A DNA stretch of 56,695 bases from DASVVT01 sp036386415 (GCA_036386415.1 DASVVT010000042.1:1-56695), one strand, 5' to 3'; positions 34,101 through 44,440 are shown, numbered from the stretch's first letter. A program made the numbers and translations. The notes: a model not told the origin generated them from the letters alone.

Positions 34101-37100
34101 GCTACTTCGTCAACCCTCTGGTGATGCGCGCCCGTCTTTTCGGGAACCCGACGTTCGAGACATTTCTTGACCAGGTTCGCCGAAGCGTGCTGGCCGGCTT
34201 CGAGCACCAGGACTTTCCCTTCGCCTTGCTGGTCGAGAGGCTACAGCCGGTGCGCGACCCCAGCCGGTCGCCGCTCTTCCAGACCATGTTCGTCCTTCAG
34301 AAAGCGCATCTTCTCAACGAGGAGGGGCTGGCAGCGTTCGCGCTGGGTGAAGCAGGAGCACGAATGAAGCTGGGCGAGCTTGAGTTGGAATCCGTGGCTC
34401 TGGATCAGCGGGCGGCTCAGTTCGATCTGACACTAACGATGGCCGAAGCGGACGACCACCTGGCGGCGTCATTTGAGTACAACACGGATTTGTTCGAAGC
34501 GGCGACGATCCGGCGAATGCTCAGACACTTCCAGACCTTGCTGGAAGGGATCGTGACTGATCCGGGCGCACGGCTTTCGAGTTTGCCGGTGTTGACCGCA
34601 AGCGAGCGACACCAACTGCTCTGTGAGCGGAACGACACGAAGGCTGATTACCCGCAGGAGCAGTGTGTTCATCAATTGTTTGAGGCTCAGGTCGAACGCA
34701 CGCCGGAAGCCGTAGCCATCATCTGCGAAGATGAGCAGTTGACGTATGGCGAGCTGAATCGGCGCGCCAATCAGTTAGCGCACTACCTGCGCAGGCTCGG
34801 GGTAGGGCCGGAGGTGAAGGTTAGCATCCGCGTCGAGCGGAGCATAGAGATGTTGGTCGGCCTGCTCGGCATCCTCAAAGCAGGCGGCGCTTATGTGCCG
34901 CTCGACCCGAAACTTCCGCCGGAGCGACTCTCCTTCATCTTGGAAGATGCGCAGGTGAAGATTCTCCTGACGCAGCAGCAACTGAGGACGAGCCCGCCCG
35001 AAACGGACGCGCGTGTCGTCTGCCTGGACACCGTAGACTGGGGAGTTATCAGCAGAGAACGCGAGGAGAATCCGGCGAGCGAGGTGACCCCCGATCATCT
35101 GGCCTACGTGATCTATACGTCCGGGTCTACGGGGACACCGAAGGGCGTCATGATCCAGCACAGGTCTTTGGTGAGCTACATCACGACCGCCTGTGTTGAG
35201 TATCAGTTAGAACCCAATGACCGCGTGCTCCAGTTTTCATCGATCAGTTTTGATACGAGCGCGGAAGAGATCTATCCCTGCCTGGCGCGAGGGGCGACGC
35301 TCGTGCTGCGTGCGGATTCAATGATGGATTCAACGCTTGCGTTTCTACAGAAGTGCGAGGATTGGTCGCTGACCGTACTTGATTTACCGACCAGCTACTG
35401 GCATGAGCTAACAGCCGGAGTCTGTGAACAGGGGTTGGCGCTCCCTTCATCCTTACGTCTGGTCATCATCGGTGGAGAGCGTGCTCTTCCTGAGCGGCTG
35501 GCGACCTGGAAGCAGTGTGTCGGCCAGCAGATGCGGCTGGTGAACACATACGGCCCGACGGAAGCGACAATAGTCGCGACGATGTGCGACCTCTCGCCAG
35601 CCGAGGTGTTGAATACTGCGCCGGAGCGCGAGGTGCCAATCGGGCGTGCCATTCGTAACACGCAAGTTTACTTGCTCGACCAGTATTTAGAGCCGGTGCC
35701 TGTGGGCGTGCCGGGTGAGTTATACATCGGCGGAGTCGGACTCGCGCGCGGCTATCTCAATCGAGCTGAGCTGACGGCTGAACGTTTTATTCCTGATCCG
35801 TTTAGCGGTGAGGCGGGAGCGCGACTCTATCAGAGCGGGGATTTGGCGCGCTACTTACCGAGCGGTGAGATAGAGTTTCTCGGTCGGATTGATCAGCAGG
35901 TGAAGGTGCGAGGCTTCCGCGTCGAGTTGGGAGAGATCGAGGCCACGTTGTCAGAGCACGAGGCCGTGCGCGAGGCGGCTGTTCTGTGCAGGGAAGATGC
36001 GCCGGGCGAGAAGCGCCTGGTGGCGTATCTGGTCGCCAGGCGAGAACAGCCGCCGACCGTCAGCGGGTTGCGAAAGTTTCTCAAGCAGAAGCTGACGGAA
36101 TACATGATGCCGTCCGCTTTCGTGATGTTGGAGGCGATGCCCACAACTACGAGCGGTAAGATTGACCGGCGCGCGCTGCCTGCCTCTGTCCGTGTCCGAC
36201 CGGAACTTGATGAAGCACTCGCCACGCCGCGCACGATTACCGAAAAGGTGCTGGCCGACATCTGGGCGCGGGTTCTCGGCATCGAGCAAGTCGGCATCCA
36301 TGACAACTTCTTTGAACTGGGCGGCGACTCCATCCTCAGCATTCAGATCATTGCCAGGGCTAACGAGGCAGGGCTTCGACTGACTCCCAAACAACTTTTC
36401 CAGCACCAGACTATCGCGGAGTTGGCAGCAGTGGCGAGCACGGCTTCAGCCACCCGGTTTGAGCAGGGTGTGGTGGCGGGCCGGTTGCCGCTGACGCCCA
36501 TCCAGCACTGGTTCTTCGAGCAGCATCTGGCGGATGCACACTACTGGAACCAGGCTCTCTTGCTTGAAGCGCGGCGACCCCTCGACCCCGTATTGTTAGA
36601 GCAGGTCTTAACACACTTGCTCTTACATCACGATGCACTGCGGCTCCGGTTTGTTCGAGAAGGATCGGGCTGGCAGCAGTTCAACGCCGGGGCAGAGAAG
36701 CATAGGGTCTTCTCGCGGGTGGACTTATCGAGCGTCCAGGAGACAGAGCAGTGGGCTGCCCTCGAAGCGGCGGCAGCCGTGTTGCAGTCCAGCCTGAATC
36801 TGTCGGAGGGGCCGTTGGTGCGTGTGGCTCTCTTCGATTTTGGCGCAGAAAAGCCATCTCGCCTGTTGCTCGTCATCCATCACCTGGCAGTCGATGGTGT
36901 CTCGTGGCGCATCCTTATAGAAGATTTACAGACAGCCTACCGGCAGCTCAGCCATCACGAGGCAATTGAGCTTACGCCTAAGACAACCTCTTTCAAGCGA
37001 TGGGCCGAACGGCTGACGGAGTACGCCCGCTCGACAGACTTGCAAGAAGAACTAAGCTACTGGCTGGCGGAGGCTCGCGCTCAAACCGCTCGCCTGCCGT

Positions 37101-40100
37101 TGGATCATTCTGAAGGCGCTAACACCGAAGGCTCGGCTCGCACCGTCTCTGTGTCGCTCAATGTCGAAGAGACGCGAGCCCTGCTGCAAGATGCGCCAGC
37201 GGCCTATCACACGCAGATCAACGACCTTCTGCTGACGGCGCTCGCACAGGCTTTCACGCGCTGGACGGGAGCGCGCTCACTGCTGGTTGATCTTGAAGGA
37301 CATGGGCGCGAAGAGATCAGAGAAGGCGTCGATCTGTCACGCACCGTCGGCTGGTTCACCACCACATTCCCCGTCGTGTTGACGACGGAAGAGCCTTTTG
37401 ATCCGGGCGGGGCGCTGAAATCAACAAAAGAGCAGTTACGTCGCATTCCGAACCGGGGCATCGGCTACGGTCTGCTGCGCTATCTGAGCGGGGATGCGAA
37501 AGCGACGGAAGCCTTGCGCGCATTGGCACAGGCCGAAGTGAGCTTCAACTATCTGGGCCAGTTCGATCAGGTGCTTTCGCAGTCTGAGTTGTTCAAAGTG
37601 GCTCATGAATCGAGCGGGGCAGCCCGTAGCGCGCGGGCAAACCGGAGTCATCTGCTGGAGATCAACGGGCGCATCGTCGAGGGCCGTCTGCGACTCGACT
37701 GGACGTACAGCGAGAATATTCATGAACGCGGGAGCGTCGAGAGTTTGGCGCATGATTATTTGGAGGCGCTGCGCTCCCTCATCCTCCATTGTCAGTCTCC
37801 CGAAGCGGGTGGGTACACGCCCTCCGACTTCCCGCTGGCGAATCTTGACCAGCAAAGGCTTGACCGATTGGTGAGAACAGACGCTCAGATAGAAGACATC
37901 TATCCGCTCTCGCCCATGCAACATGGGATGCTCTTTCATAGCCTGTATGCGCCGGAATCAGGAGTCTATGTCGAACAACTGAGTTTCATCCTGCGAAAGC
38001 GTCTAAACGTCACAGCATTCAAACGCGCCTGGCAGCAAGTCGTGGATCGTCACCTGATTTTAAGGACCTCCCTTGTCTGGGATGAACTGGATGATCCGCT
38101 TCAGGTGGTGCACAGGAGTGTGCGACTTTCCTGGGAGCAGCACGATTGGCGAGGGCTTTCCGAAACCGAACGGCAGGAGCGATTGGAAATTTTCCTTGAG
38201 GAGGATCGGCGTCGCGGCTTCGACCTCTCCACGGCTCCGCTCATGCGCTTGACATTGATCCGAATAGGCGAGGGTGCATATCAGATGGTGTGGAGTCATC
38301 ACCACCTGCTGCTCGACGGATGGTGTCTGTCTTTACTTCTCAAAGAGGTCTTCGCTTTCTACGAGGCGTTCTCACTCGGCCAAGACCTGCGCTTGAAGCG
38401 AAGCCGCCCCTACCGTGATTACATCGCCTGGCTGCGGCAGCAGAACTTGTCTCAGGCCGAGACGTTCTGGCGTGAAGCGCTCAAAGGCTTTACAGCACCG
38501 ACGCCTCTCGTCGTGGATCGTGTTGCCAGCGACTCGTCCGAACCGGAGACGATTCATGGAGAGCAACAGGTGCGACTTTCAGCCGACGCAACTGCCCGCT
38601 TACAACGGCTGTCCCGCGCGTCTCAGTTGACTTTGAATACATTGGTGCAAGGGGCCTGGGCTTTGCTGCTCGCTCGCTATAGCGGCGAGGAGGACGTGGT
38701 TTTTGGCTCGACTGTTTCGGGGCGGCCCGCTGCCCTGGCGGGAGTCGAGGAGATGGTCGGACTGTTTATCAACACCCTGCCGGTGCGTGCGCAAGTGGCC
38801 CCGGCAGATTCCCTCCTGTCATGGCTGAAGAAGCTGCAAGCGTGGCAGACCGAGTTGCGGCAATATGAGTATAGCCCGCTGGTCGAAGTTCAAGGATGGA
38901 GCGAGGTGCCGCGCGGACTGCCTTTGTTTGAGAGCATCCTGGTTTTTGAGAATTATCCCGTCGATGCATCTGCGCTGAAGCGTGGGGGCGACCTGGAAGT
39001 CCGTCAGATTCGTTCCTTTGAAAGGACGAACTACCCACTGGCGGTGATGGTTGCGCCCGGCTCAGAGTTGCTGCTGAAGATTTTGTACGATGGCAGCCGT
39101 TTTGACGGTGACACCATCAGCCGGATGCTGGGACACTTTCAGACCTTGTTGGAAGGCATCGTGGCCGCCCCGGAGGCGCGACTGTCAAGCTTGCCTCTCT
39201 TGACCGAAGCGGAGCGCTCTCAACTGCTCTATGAGTGGAACGACACGGATGCCGATTACCCCAGAGATCAATGTATTCACCAGCTATTTGAAGCACAGAC
39301 GGAGCGCGCGCCCGATTCCATCGCCGTGATCTTTGGCGAGAAACAGTTGACCTACAGGGAATTGAACTGCCGGGCCAATCAGCTTGCGCATCATCTGCGA
39401 GCGCTGGGAGTAGGGCCGGAGTCGCATGTCGGCATCCTTTTGGAGCGGTCGGTGGAGATGGTGGTCGGGCTGCTGGGGATTCTCAAAGCGGGCGGGGCCT
39501 ATGTGCCGCTCGACCCAACCTATCCGAAGCAGCGCCTCACTTTCATGCTGGAGGATGCGCAGGTGCCGGTGCTCTTAACCCAGCAAGCGCGGCTCAAAGA
39601 CCTTCCCGAACACGGAGCGCGAACGGTCTGCCTGGACGCGGATTGGAGTCTCATTAGTCAAGAGAGCGCGCTGAATCCGGTCAACGAAACCAGGCCCGAT
39701 AACCTGGCCTATCTCATCTATACTTCCGGCTCAACCGGCAAGCCGAAAGGGGTCGCCATTCCTCACGAGGCGGTGAACCGGCTGGTCTTTAATACGAACT
39801 ACGTGAAGTTGGAGGCTTACGACAGAGTTGCGCAGGTCTCTAACGCTTCCTTCGACGCCGCGACGTTCGAGATTTGGGGTGCGCTTCTGCACGGTGCGCA
39901 ACTAATCGGAATCACCACGGATGTTGCGCTGTCGCCGCGCTCCTTCGGCGCGCAACTCTGGGGATATGGGATCAGCGTGCTGTTCCTGACGACAGCCCTC
40001 TTCAATCAAGTCGCGAGCGAGGCGGCTTGGGCCTTCAAGACATTGCGAACGCTTCTCTTCGGCGGCGAGGCGGTTGATCCGAAATGGGTGCAAACGGTGC

Positions 40101-43100
40101 TCACGCATGGCCGCCCCGAGCGCCTCTTACATGTTTATGGGCCGACCGAGAGCACCACCTTCACCTCTTGGCATCTGGTCGAGGAAGTCGCCGAAGGGAC
40201 GACCATTCCGATTGGCCGCCCACTGACGAACACCCAAATCTACCTGCTGGATGAACATCTGCAACCCGTTCCCATTGGTATCCCCGGCGAGTTGTACATT
40301 GGAGGCAACGGTTTAGCGCGCGGCTATCTCAATCGCCCGGAGTTGACGGCCTCACGCTTCCTGCCGCATCCGTGGAGCCGTGAGCCGGGGGCGCGGCTCT
40401 ACCGGACAGGAGATTTGGCGCGCTACCTGCCCGGCGGCGAGATCGAGTTCGTGGGCCGCCTTGACCATCAGGTGAAGATACGTGGTTTCCGCATCGAGTT
40501 GGAGGAGATTGAGGCGGTGCTCAGTGAGCACGAGGCAGTGCGTGAGACGGTGGTCGTGGCGCGAGACTCGATTGGCGGAGAGAAGCGACTGGTGGCTTAC
40601 GTGATCGGGCACTGTGAGCAGAAGGTCGCAACAAGTGATCTACGCCGTTATTTGAAGGAGAGACTGCCAGAGCACATGGTGCCCTCGGCCTTTGTGGTAC
40701 TGGACGCTCTGCCGCTCACTCCCAATGGGAAAGTGAATCGTCGCGCTCTGCCAGTCCCCGAGCGTACGCGCCCCCTACTGGAAGACGCTTTCATCGCGCC
40801 GCACAGCCTGGTTGAGGATATGCTGGCAGGAATCTGGGCGCAGGTTTTAGACCTTGAGCAGATCGGCATCCATGACAACTTCTTCGAACTGGGAGGGCAT
40901 TCCCTGACGGCGACGCAGGTGATGTCGCGGCTGCGCGAAGCCTTCCAGATCGAGATGCCGCTGCGCAAGCTCTTTGAATCTCCCACCGTAGCCGGTCTCA
41001 CCAAGAGCATCGAGGAAGCGCGATTGGCAGAACAAGGCTTGCAGTCTCCGCCCCTGCTGGCGGTCGCGCGCGATACCGAACTGCCTCTTTCCTTCGCGCA
41101 GCAGCGACTGTGGTTCCTGGATCAATTAGCGCCTGGCAGCGCCTCTTACAATATTTCAGGAGCTGTTCATCTCAAGGGGCGGCTCGACGTGGCAGCGCTT
41201 GAGCAGAGCTTCAATGAGATTGTGCGACGTCACGAAAGCTTGCGCACCAGCTTTGCGCTTAGCTGTGAGCAGCCCATCCAGATTATTGCTCCAGACCTGA
41301 GCCTGACGCTGACGCCGGTAGACCTCACAGGCTTTCCCCAAAGCGAGCGTGAGACAGAGGCGCGGCGGATGATGAGCGAAGCTGCCCGCACACCGTTCAA
41401 CCTGGCTCGATCACCGCTCCTCAGAGGAGGCTTGCTGCGACTGGCTGAAGAAGAGCATGTGCTCGTCGTCGTGATGCACCACATCGTCAGCGACGGTTGG
41501 TCCATCGGCGTGCTTCTTCGGGAGTTAGCGACGCTCTACGAAGCCTTCTTGGGCGAGAAACAGTCACCGCTGCCAGAGTTACCTGTTCAGTATGCGGACT
41601 TCGCTCGCTGGCAGCGTGAGTGGCTCGACGAAGAGGTGCTGGAGGCGCAACTTGCATACTGGAAGCGCCAACTGGGTGGGAGCCTTCCGGTGCTGGCCCT
41701 GCCTGCGGATCGGCCCAGGCCATCCATCCAGAGTTTTCGTGGTGCAAGCCAATCGCTGGTCTTACCGAAGGACTTGTCTAAGGCTCTCAAAGCACTCTCA
41801 CGGCGCGAAGGCGTGACGCTCTTTATGACGCTCCTGGCAGCCTTCAAAACCCTGCTATACCGGTATACGGATCAAGATGACATCCTTGTCGGCACTCCGA
41901 TTGCCAACCGCAATCGGGTCGAGATTGAAGGGTTGATCGGCTTCTTCGTCAACACGTTGGTGCTGCGCACACGTCTCTCAGGCGATCCCAGCTTTCGAGA
42001 GTTATTGGGCCGTGTGAAAGAGGTCGCGCTCTCAGCTTACGCGCGCCAAGACCTGCCGTTTGAGAAGCTGGTGGAAGAGATACAGCCGGAGCGGAGCTTG
42101 AGCCACGCGCCGCTCTTCCAGGTGATGTTCGTCTTGCAGAACTCCCCCGTGCCTGCACTGGAGTTGCCCGGCCTGAAGCTTAGTCCGGTGGAAGTTGCGA
42201 ACGAGATATCGAACTTTGATCTGACGCTGGTGATGGAGGAGACAGAGCAGGGCCTGACGGCGTCGTTAGATTACAGCACTGACCTGTTCGATGATGCCAC
42301 GATCAGGCGAACGCTCAGACATTTTCAGAGCTTGCTAGAAGGCATCGTGGCCGCCCCGGAGGCGCGATTGTCAAGCTTGTCTCTGTTGACCGAAGCGGAG
42401 CGTCATCAAGTGCTCTATGAGTGGAACGATACAAGGACTGCTTACCCCACGGGTAAATGTATCCACCACCTATTCGAAGAGCAGGTCGAGCGTACCCCTC
42501 ATGCGCTCGCGCTCATGTTTGAAGAGGAGCAGGTGACCTACGCGGAGCTGAATCACAGAGCGAATCAGTTAGCACATCATCTGCAAAGTCTGGGAGTTGG
42601 GCCAGAAGCGCGTGTTGGTCTGTGTGTGGAGCGGTCGGTTGGGATGGTGGTCGGGCTGCTGGGGATTCTTAAAGCGGGTGGGGCCTATGTGCCGCTCGAC
42701 CCGATGTACCCAAAAGAACGTTTGACCTTTATGCTCGAAGACGCACAGATCATGACGCTCGTGACCGAGCGGCATGCGCGTCGAAACCTTCCGTCACATA
42801 GTGCACGTGTCATCTGCCTGAACACGGATTGGGAGATGATCGCCGCAGAGAGCGCGTTGAACCCGACCGGCAACGTCACAGCCGATAATCTGGCTTATGT
42901 CATTTACACCTCCGGCTCGACGGGAAAACCGAAGGGCGCTTTGTTAGAGCATCGTGGGCTGTGCAACCTGGCCGCCGCACAGGCGCGTGCCTTCGACGTG
43001 CGGCCCGGCAGCCGTGTTCTCCAATTTGCCTCCCTGAGCTTCGATGCCTCTGTCTCTGAAATCTTCATGGCGCTACCCTTTGGAGCGACGCTCTGTCTTG

Positions 43101-44302
43101 AAGCGGTGCCGAGACTACTGCCGGGATCGGAGTTAAGCGACCGCTTGCGGGAGCGGGCTATTACAATCGTCACACTTCCACCGTTAGTGCTGGCGATGCT
43201 GGCGGGCGGAGATTTCCCTGATTTGCAAACAATCATCGTCGCGGGCGAGACCTGTTCGGCAGAGATCGCGGCTCAGTGGTCTGAAGGGCGACGATTCTTC
43301 AACGCGTATGGCCCGACCGAAACAACGGTCTGCGCCACAATCGGTGAATGCCTCGACAGGAGCCGCAATCCCCCCATCGGTCGGCCCCTTGCGAACACGC
43401 AAGTCTACTTGTTGGATCAGCATCTACAGCCTGTGCCTGTCGGAGTGCCGGGCGAGTTGTTCGTCGGCGGAGTCGGACTCGCACGCGGCTATCTCAACCG
43501 AGCAGGGCTGACGGCTGAACGTTTTGTTCCTCATCCGTTCAGCAAGGAGCCGGGGGCGCGTCTCTACAGGAGCGGAGACTTGGCGCGCTATTTGCCGAAC
43601 GGTGAGATCGAATTTCTTGGCCGCATCGATCATCAGGTTAAGGTGCGGGGCTTTCGCGTCGAGTTGGGAGAGATCGAGGCCACGTTGTCAAAGCACGAGG
43701 CCGTGCGTGAAGCGGTGGTCCTGGCACGCGAGACCGCGCTTGGTGAGAAGCGCCTGGTGGCCTATGTGGTTGTTGATCAGGAGCAAGCGCCTTCAGTCAA
43801 TGAGCTGCGCGGTTTCTTGAAGGAGAAACTGCTGGAACACATGATGCCGTCAGCCTTCATCGTGCTGGACGCTCTGCCGCTGACGTCTAACGGCAAGGTA
43901 GACCGACAAGCATTCCCCGACCCAGAGGAGTTGCGGCCCCGTTTGGAGGTGGCTTATCGCGCGCCTCAGACCGAGTTGGAGCAAACCATCGCAAAGATTT
44001 GGCAAGAGGCGCTTCATGTCGAGCAGGTCGGGGTGAATGATAATTTCTTTGACTTGGGTGGTCATTCATTGCTCATGGCTCAGGTTCACAACAAGCTGCG
44101 AGAAACCTTTAAGAGAGAAATATCCTTGATCGAGATGTTTAAATATCCGACCGTCCGCTCCCTGGCCGAATATCTCAGCCGTGAGCAGACGGGACGACCC
44201 GTGTTTGAGAAAAGCCAATCAAGCACCGAAGCGCGCAGAGAGTCGATCAAAGGACTGGCACAGCTCAGACAAAAACGTCGAGCAGTAAAAAGCGGCACGT
44301 GA
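31106..44302 (+). CDS. FAAL-started non-ribosomal peptide synthetase (loading plus three modules)
   Basis: A 4398-residue enzyme. Domains in order: fatty acyl-AMP ligase about 20-590 (YLQYTSGSTGQPKGV); carrier protein with Ser654; C domain 712-1140 with HHIVADLW at 844, Leu replacing the usual Gly; A1 1190-1690; carrier Ser1742 (GGDS); epimerase 1795-2235 (HHLAVDG at 1925); C 2263-2700 (HHLLLDG at 2399); A2 2725-3230; carrier Ser3266; C 3325-3760 (HHIVSDG at 3458); A3 3790-4290; carrier Ser4321. Pocket residues read by eye: A1 DTEDIGTIV (acidic pocket, perhaps a basic amino acid), A2 DAFFLGVTF (Ile/Val type), A3 DASTIAAVC (Tyr/Phe type). It makes an N-acylated tripeptide with a D-residue first. 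The tail after the last carrier is a charged linker (LRQKRRAVKSGT), probably for docking to the PKS. Confidence 0.95.
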   Translation: MTQTILDKSLGTEAKRGSTACAGSSSQESCEPSNLVELLCQRALESPDRLAYTFLADGETEERSLTYGELNRQARAIGALLQSLEATGERALLLYPPGPDYIAAFFGCLYAGVIAVPAYPPRLNLSLLRLQAIAEDAEPTLALTTAQVRSKAETLSAQAQALGRLRWLATETLDREMAESWQEVPMDGNTLAYLQYTSGSTGQPKGVMVSHANVLRNSAYIDYGFEHTPDSISLTWLPHFHDMGLIDGIIQPLYKGFPSVLMPPVSFLQRPIRWLRAISRYHVTHSGGPNFAYDLCVRKVGVGECGALDLSSWSVAYNGAEPVRKETLARFSAAFAPFGFRPDAFYPAYGLAEATLKVTGGRRTDAPVFCAVQAAALEQNRVVEASEDEQGVRTLVGSGHAALETKIVIVDPESLTQCAPGRVGEIWVSGPGVAQGYWSRPEETARTFQAYTADTAEGPFLRTGDLGFLKDGELFVTGRLKDLIIIRGANHYPQDIERTMERSHAALRPGCGVAFSIELAGEERLVLVQEVETRQRPHIDRVIETIRQAVAEEHELQPHAVILIRSGRLPKTSSGKLQRHACRAKFLAGKLDVVAEWQEVVESADETPPSVPSGLLKSPESIQTWLAAKLAAKLRVNPGEIDINRPIACYGLDSLMAIELMYGIEASLGVTLPMVNFLQSPSVAQLAAQAMARLEISSSSTSRAVLARSKEPCAEHPLSRGQQALWFLHRMEPESAAYNIASAVRIRSDLNVPALRCAFQALVDRHPSLRTTFTAIHGEPVQRVHDYMEVSFHEEDASAWNKTSFEARLIEEAHRPFDLEQGPLLRVRLFTRSTHEHVLLLVVHHIVADLWSLAVLLDELRLLYTAKGTDTPSANLAPLELQYTDYVRWQEEMLQGAEGASDWAYWEKQLTGELPVLELPADRPRPPVQTYRGASQSVRLSAGLTAALKTLGQQRGATLYMTLLAAFYVLLHRYTGQEDILVGSPTAGRGRSGLAGLVGYFVNPLVMRARLFGNPTFETFLDQVRRSVLAGFEHQDFPFALLVERLQPVRDPSRSPLFQTMFVLQKAHLLNEEGLAAFALGEAGARMKLGELELESVALDQRAAQFDLTLTMAEADDHLAASFEYNTDLFEAATIRRMLRHFQTLLEGIVTDPGARLSSLPVLTASERHQLLCERNDTKADYPQEQCVHQLFEAQVERTPEAVAIICEDEQLTYGELNRRANQLAHYLRRLGVGPEVKVSIRVERSIEMLVGLLGILKAGGAYVPLDPKLPPERLSFILEDAQVKILLTQQQLRTSPPETDARVVCLDTVDWGVISREREENPASEVTPDHLAYVIYTSGSTGTPKGVMIQHRSLVSYITTACVEYQLEPNDRVLQFSSISFDTSAEEIYPCLARGATLVLRADSMMDSTLAFLQKCEDWSLTVLDLPTSYWHELTAGVCEQGLALPSSLRLVIIGGERALPERLATWKQCVGQQMRLVNTYGPTEATIVATMCDLSPAEVLNTAPEREVPIGRAIRNTQVYLLDQYLEPVPVGVPGELYIGGVGLARGYLNRAELTAERFIPDPFSGEAGARLYQSGDLARYLPSGEIEFLGRIDQQVKVRGFRVELGEIEATLSEHEAVREAAVLCREDAPGEKRLVAYLVARREQPPTVSGLRKFLKQKLTEYMMPSAFVMLEAMPTTTSGKIDRRALPASVRVRPELDEALATPRTITEKVLADIWARVLGIEQVGIHDNFFELGGDSILSIQIIARANEAGLRLTPKQLFQHQTIAELAAVASTASATRFEQGVVAGRLPLTPIQHWFFEQHLADAHYWNQALLLEARRPLDPVLLEQVLTHLLLHHDALRLRFVREGSGWQQFNAGAEKHRVFSRVDLSSVQETEQWAALEAAAAVLQSSLNLSEGPLVRVALFDFGAEKPSRLLLVIHHLAVDGVSWRILIEDLQTAYRQLSHHEAIELTPKTTSFKRWAERLTEYARSTDLQEELSYWLAEARAQTARLPLDHSEGANTEGSARTVSVSLNVEETRALLQDAPAAYHTQINDLLLTALAQAFTRWTGARSLLVDLEGHGREEIREGVDLSRTVGWFTTTFPVVLTTEEPFDPGGALKSTKEQLRRIPNRGIGYGLLRYLSGDAKATEALRALAQAEVSFNYLGQFDQVLSQSELFKVAHESSGAARSARANRSHLLEINGRIVEGRLRLDWTYSENIHERGSVESLAHDYLEALRSLILHCQSPEAGGYTPSDFPLANLDQQRLDRLVRTDAQIEDIYPLSPMQHGMLFHSLYAPESGVYVEQLSFILRKRLNVTAFKRAWQQVVDRHLILRTSLVWDELDDPLQVVHRSVRLSWEQHDWRGLSETERQERLEIFLEEDRRRGFDLSTAPLMRLTLIRIGEGAYQMVWSHHHLLLDGWCLSLLLKEVFAFYEAFSLGQDLRLKRSRPYRDYIAWLRQQNLSQAETFWREALKGFTAPTPLVVDRVASDSSEPETIHGEQQVRLSADATARLQRLSRASQLTLNTLVQGAWALLLARYSGEEDVVFGSTVSGRPAALAGVEEMVGLFINTLPVRAQVAPADSLLSWLKKLQAWQTELRQYEYSPLVEVQGWSEVPRGLPLFESILVFENYPVDASALKRGGDLEVRQIRSFERTNYPLAVMVAPGSELLLKILYDGSRFDGDTISRMLGHFQTLLEGIVAAPEARLSSLPLLTEAERSQLLYEWNDTDADYPRDQCIHQLFEAQTERAPDSIAVIFGEKQLTYRELNCRANQLAHHLRALGVGPESHVGILLERSVEMVVGLLGILKAGGAYVPLDPTYPKQRLTFMLEDAQVPVLLTQQARLKDLPEHGARTVCLDADWSLISQESALNPVNETRPDNLAYLIYTSGSTGKPKGVAIPHEAVNRLVFNTNYVKLEAYDRVAQVSNASFDAATFEIWGALLHGAQLIGITTDVALSPRSFGAQLWGYGISVLFLTTALFNQVASEAAWAFKTLRTLLFGGEAVDPKWVQTVLTHGRPERLLHVYGPTESTTFTSWHLVEEVAEGTTIPIGRPLTNTQIYLLDEHLQPVPIGIPGELYIGGNGLARGYLNRPELTASRFLPHPWSREPGARLYRTGDLARYLPGGEIEFVGRLDHQVKIRGFRIELEEIEAVLSEHEAVRETVVVARDSIGGEKRLVAYVIGHCEQKVATSDLRRYLKERLPEHMVPSAFVVLDALPLTPNGKVNRRALPVPERTRPLLEDAFIAPHSLVEDMLAGIWAQVLDLEQIGIHDNFFELGGHSLTATQVMSRLREAFQIEMPLRKLFESPTVAGLTKSIEEARLAEQGLQSPPLLAVARDTELPLSFAQQRLWFLDQLAPGSASYNISGAVHLKGRLDVAALEQSFNEIVRRHESLRTSFALSCEQPIQIIAPDLSLTLTPVDLTGFPQSERETEARRMMSEAARTPFNLARSPLLRGGLLRLAEEEHVLVVVMHHIVSDGWSIGVLLRELATLYEAFLGEKQSPLPELPVQYADFARWQREWLDEEVLEAQLAYWKRQLGGSLPVLALPADRPRPSIQSFRGASQSLVLPKDLSKALKALSRREGVTLFMTLLAAFKTLLYRYTDQDDILVGTPIANRNRVEIEGLIGFFVNTLVLRTRLSGDPSFRELLGRVKEVALSAYARQDLPFEKLVEEIQPERSLSHAPLFQVMFVLQNSPVPALELPGLKLSPVEVANEISNFDLTLVMEETEQGLTASLDYSTDLFDDATIRRTLRHFQSLLEGIVAAPEARLSSLSLLTEAERHQVLYEWNDTRTAYPTGKCIHHLFEEQVERTPHALALMFEEEQVTYAELNHRANQLAHHLQSLGVGPEARVGLCVERSVGMVVGLLGILKAGGAYVPLDPMYPKERLTFMLEDAQIMTLVTERHARRNLPSHSARVICLNTDWEMIAAESALNPTGNVTADNLAYVIYTSGSTGKPKGALLEHRGLCNLAAAQARAFDVRPGSRVLQFASLSFDASVSEIFMALPFGATLCLEAVPRLLPGSELSDRLRERAITIVTLPPLVLAMLAGGDFPDLQTIIVAGETCSAEIAAQWSEGRRFFNAYGPTETTVCATIGECLDRSRNPPIGRPLANTQVYLLDQHLQPVPVGVPGELFVGGVGLARGYLNRAGLTAERFVPHPFSKEPGARLYRSGDLARYLPNGEIEFLGRIDHQVKVRGFRVELGEIEATLSKHEAVREAVVLARETALGEKRLVAYVVVDQEQAPSVNELRGFLKEKLLEHMMPSAFIVLDALPLTSNGKVDRQAFPDPEELRPRLEVAYRAPQTELEQTIAKIWQEALHVEQVGVNDNFFDLGGHSLLMAQVHNKLRETFKREISLIEMFKYPTVRSLAEYLSREQTGRPVFEKSQSSTEARRESIKGLAQLRQKRRAVKSGT

Positions 44303-44337
44303 GTCTCTGAAAGGCAATTCGCAAGAGCGAAGTACAA

Positions 44338-44410
44338 GTCAGTACCGTCTGCGGTAGCGGGCGGGTGCTGGGGCAGGGATGACCCGCCCGCTACCGCAGA
44401 CGGTACTGAC
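44338..44410. repeat. Perfect palindrome with 29-bp arms between NRPS and PKS genes
   Basis: Arms 44338-44366 and 44382-44410 are fully complementary and contain GTCAGTACCGTCTGCGGTAG and GCGGGCGGGT; the loop is 15 bases. It has no T-run. This looks like a REP-type or other dispersed palindromic element rather than a word-repeat hairpin, since the arms are not tandem words. Confidence 0.9.
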
Positions 44411-44440
44411 CTTCTCGATGATCTCGTTAAGAGGCTCAAG

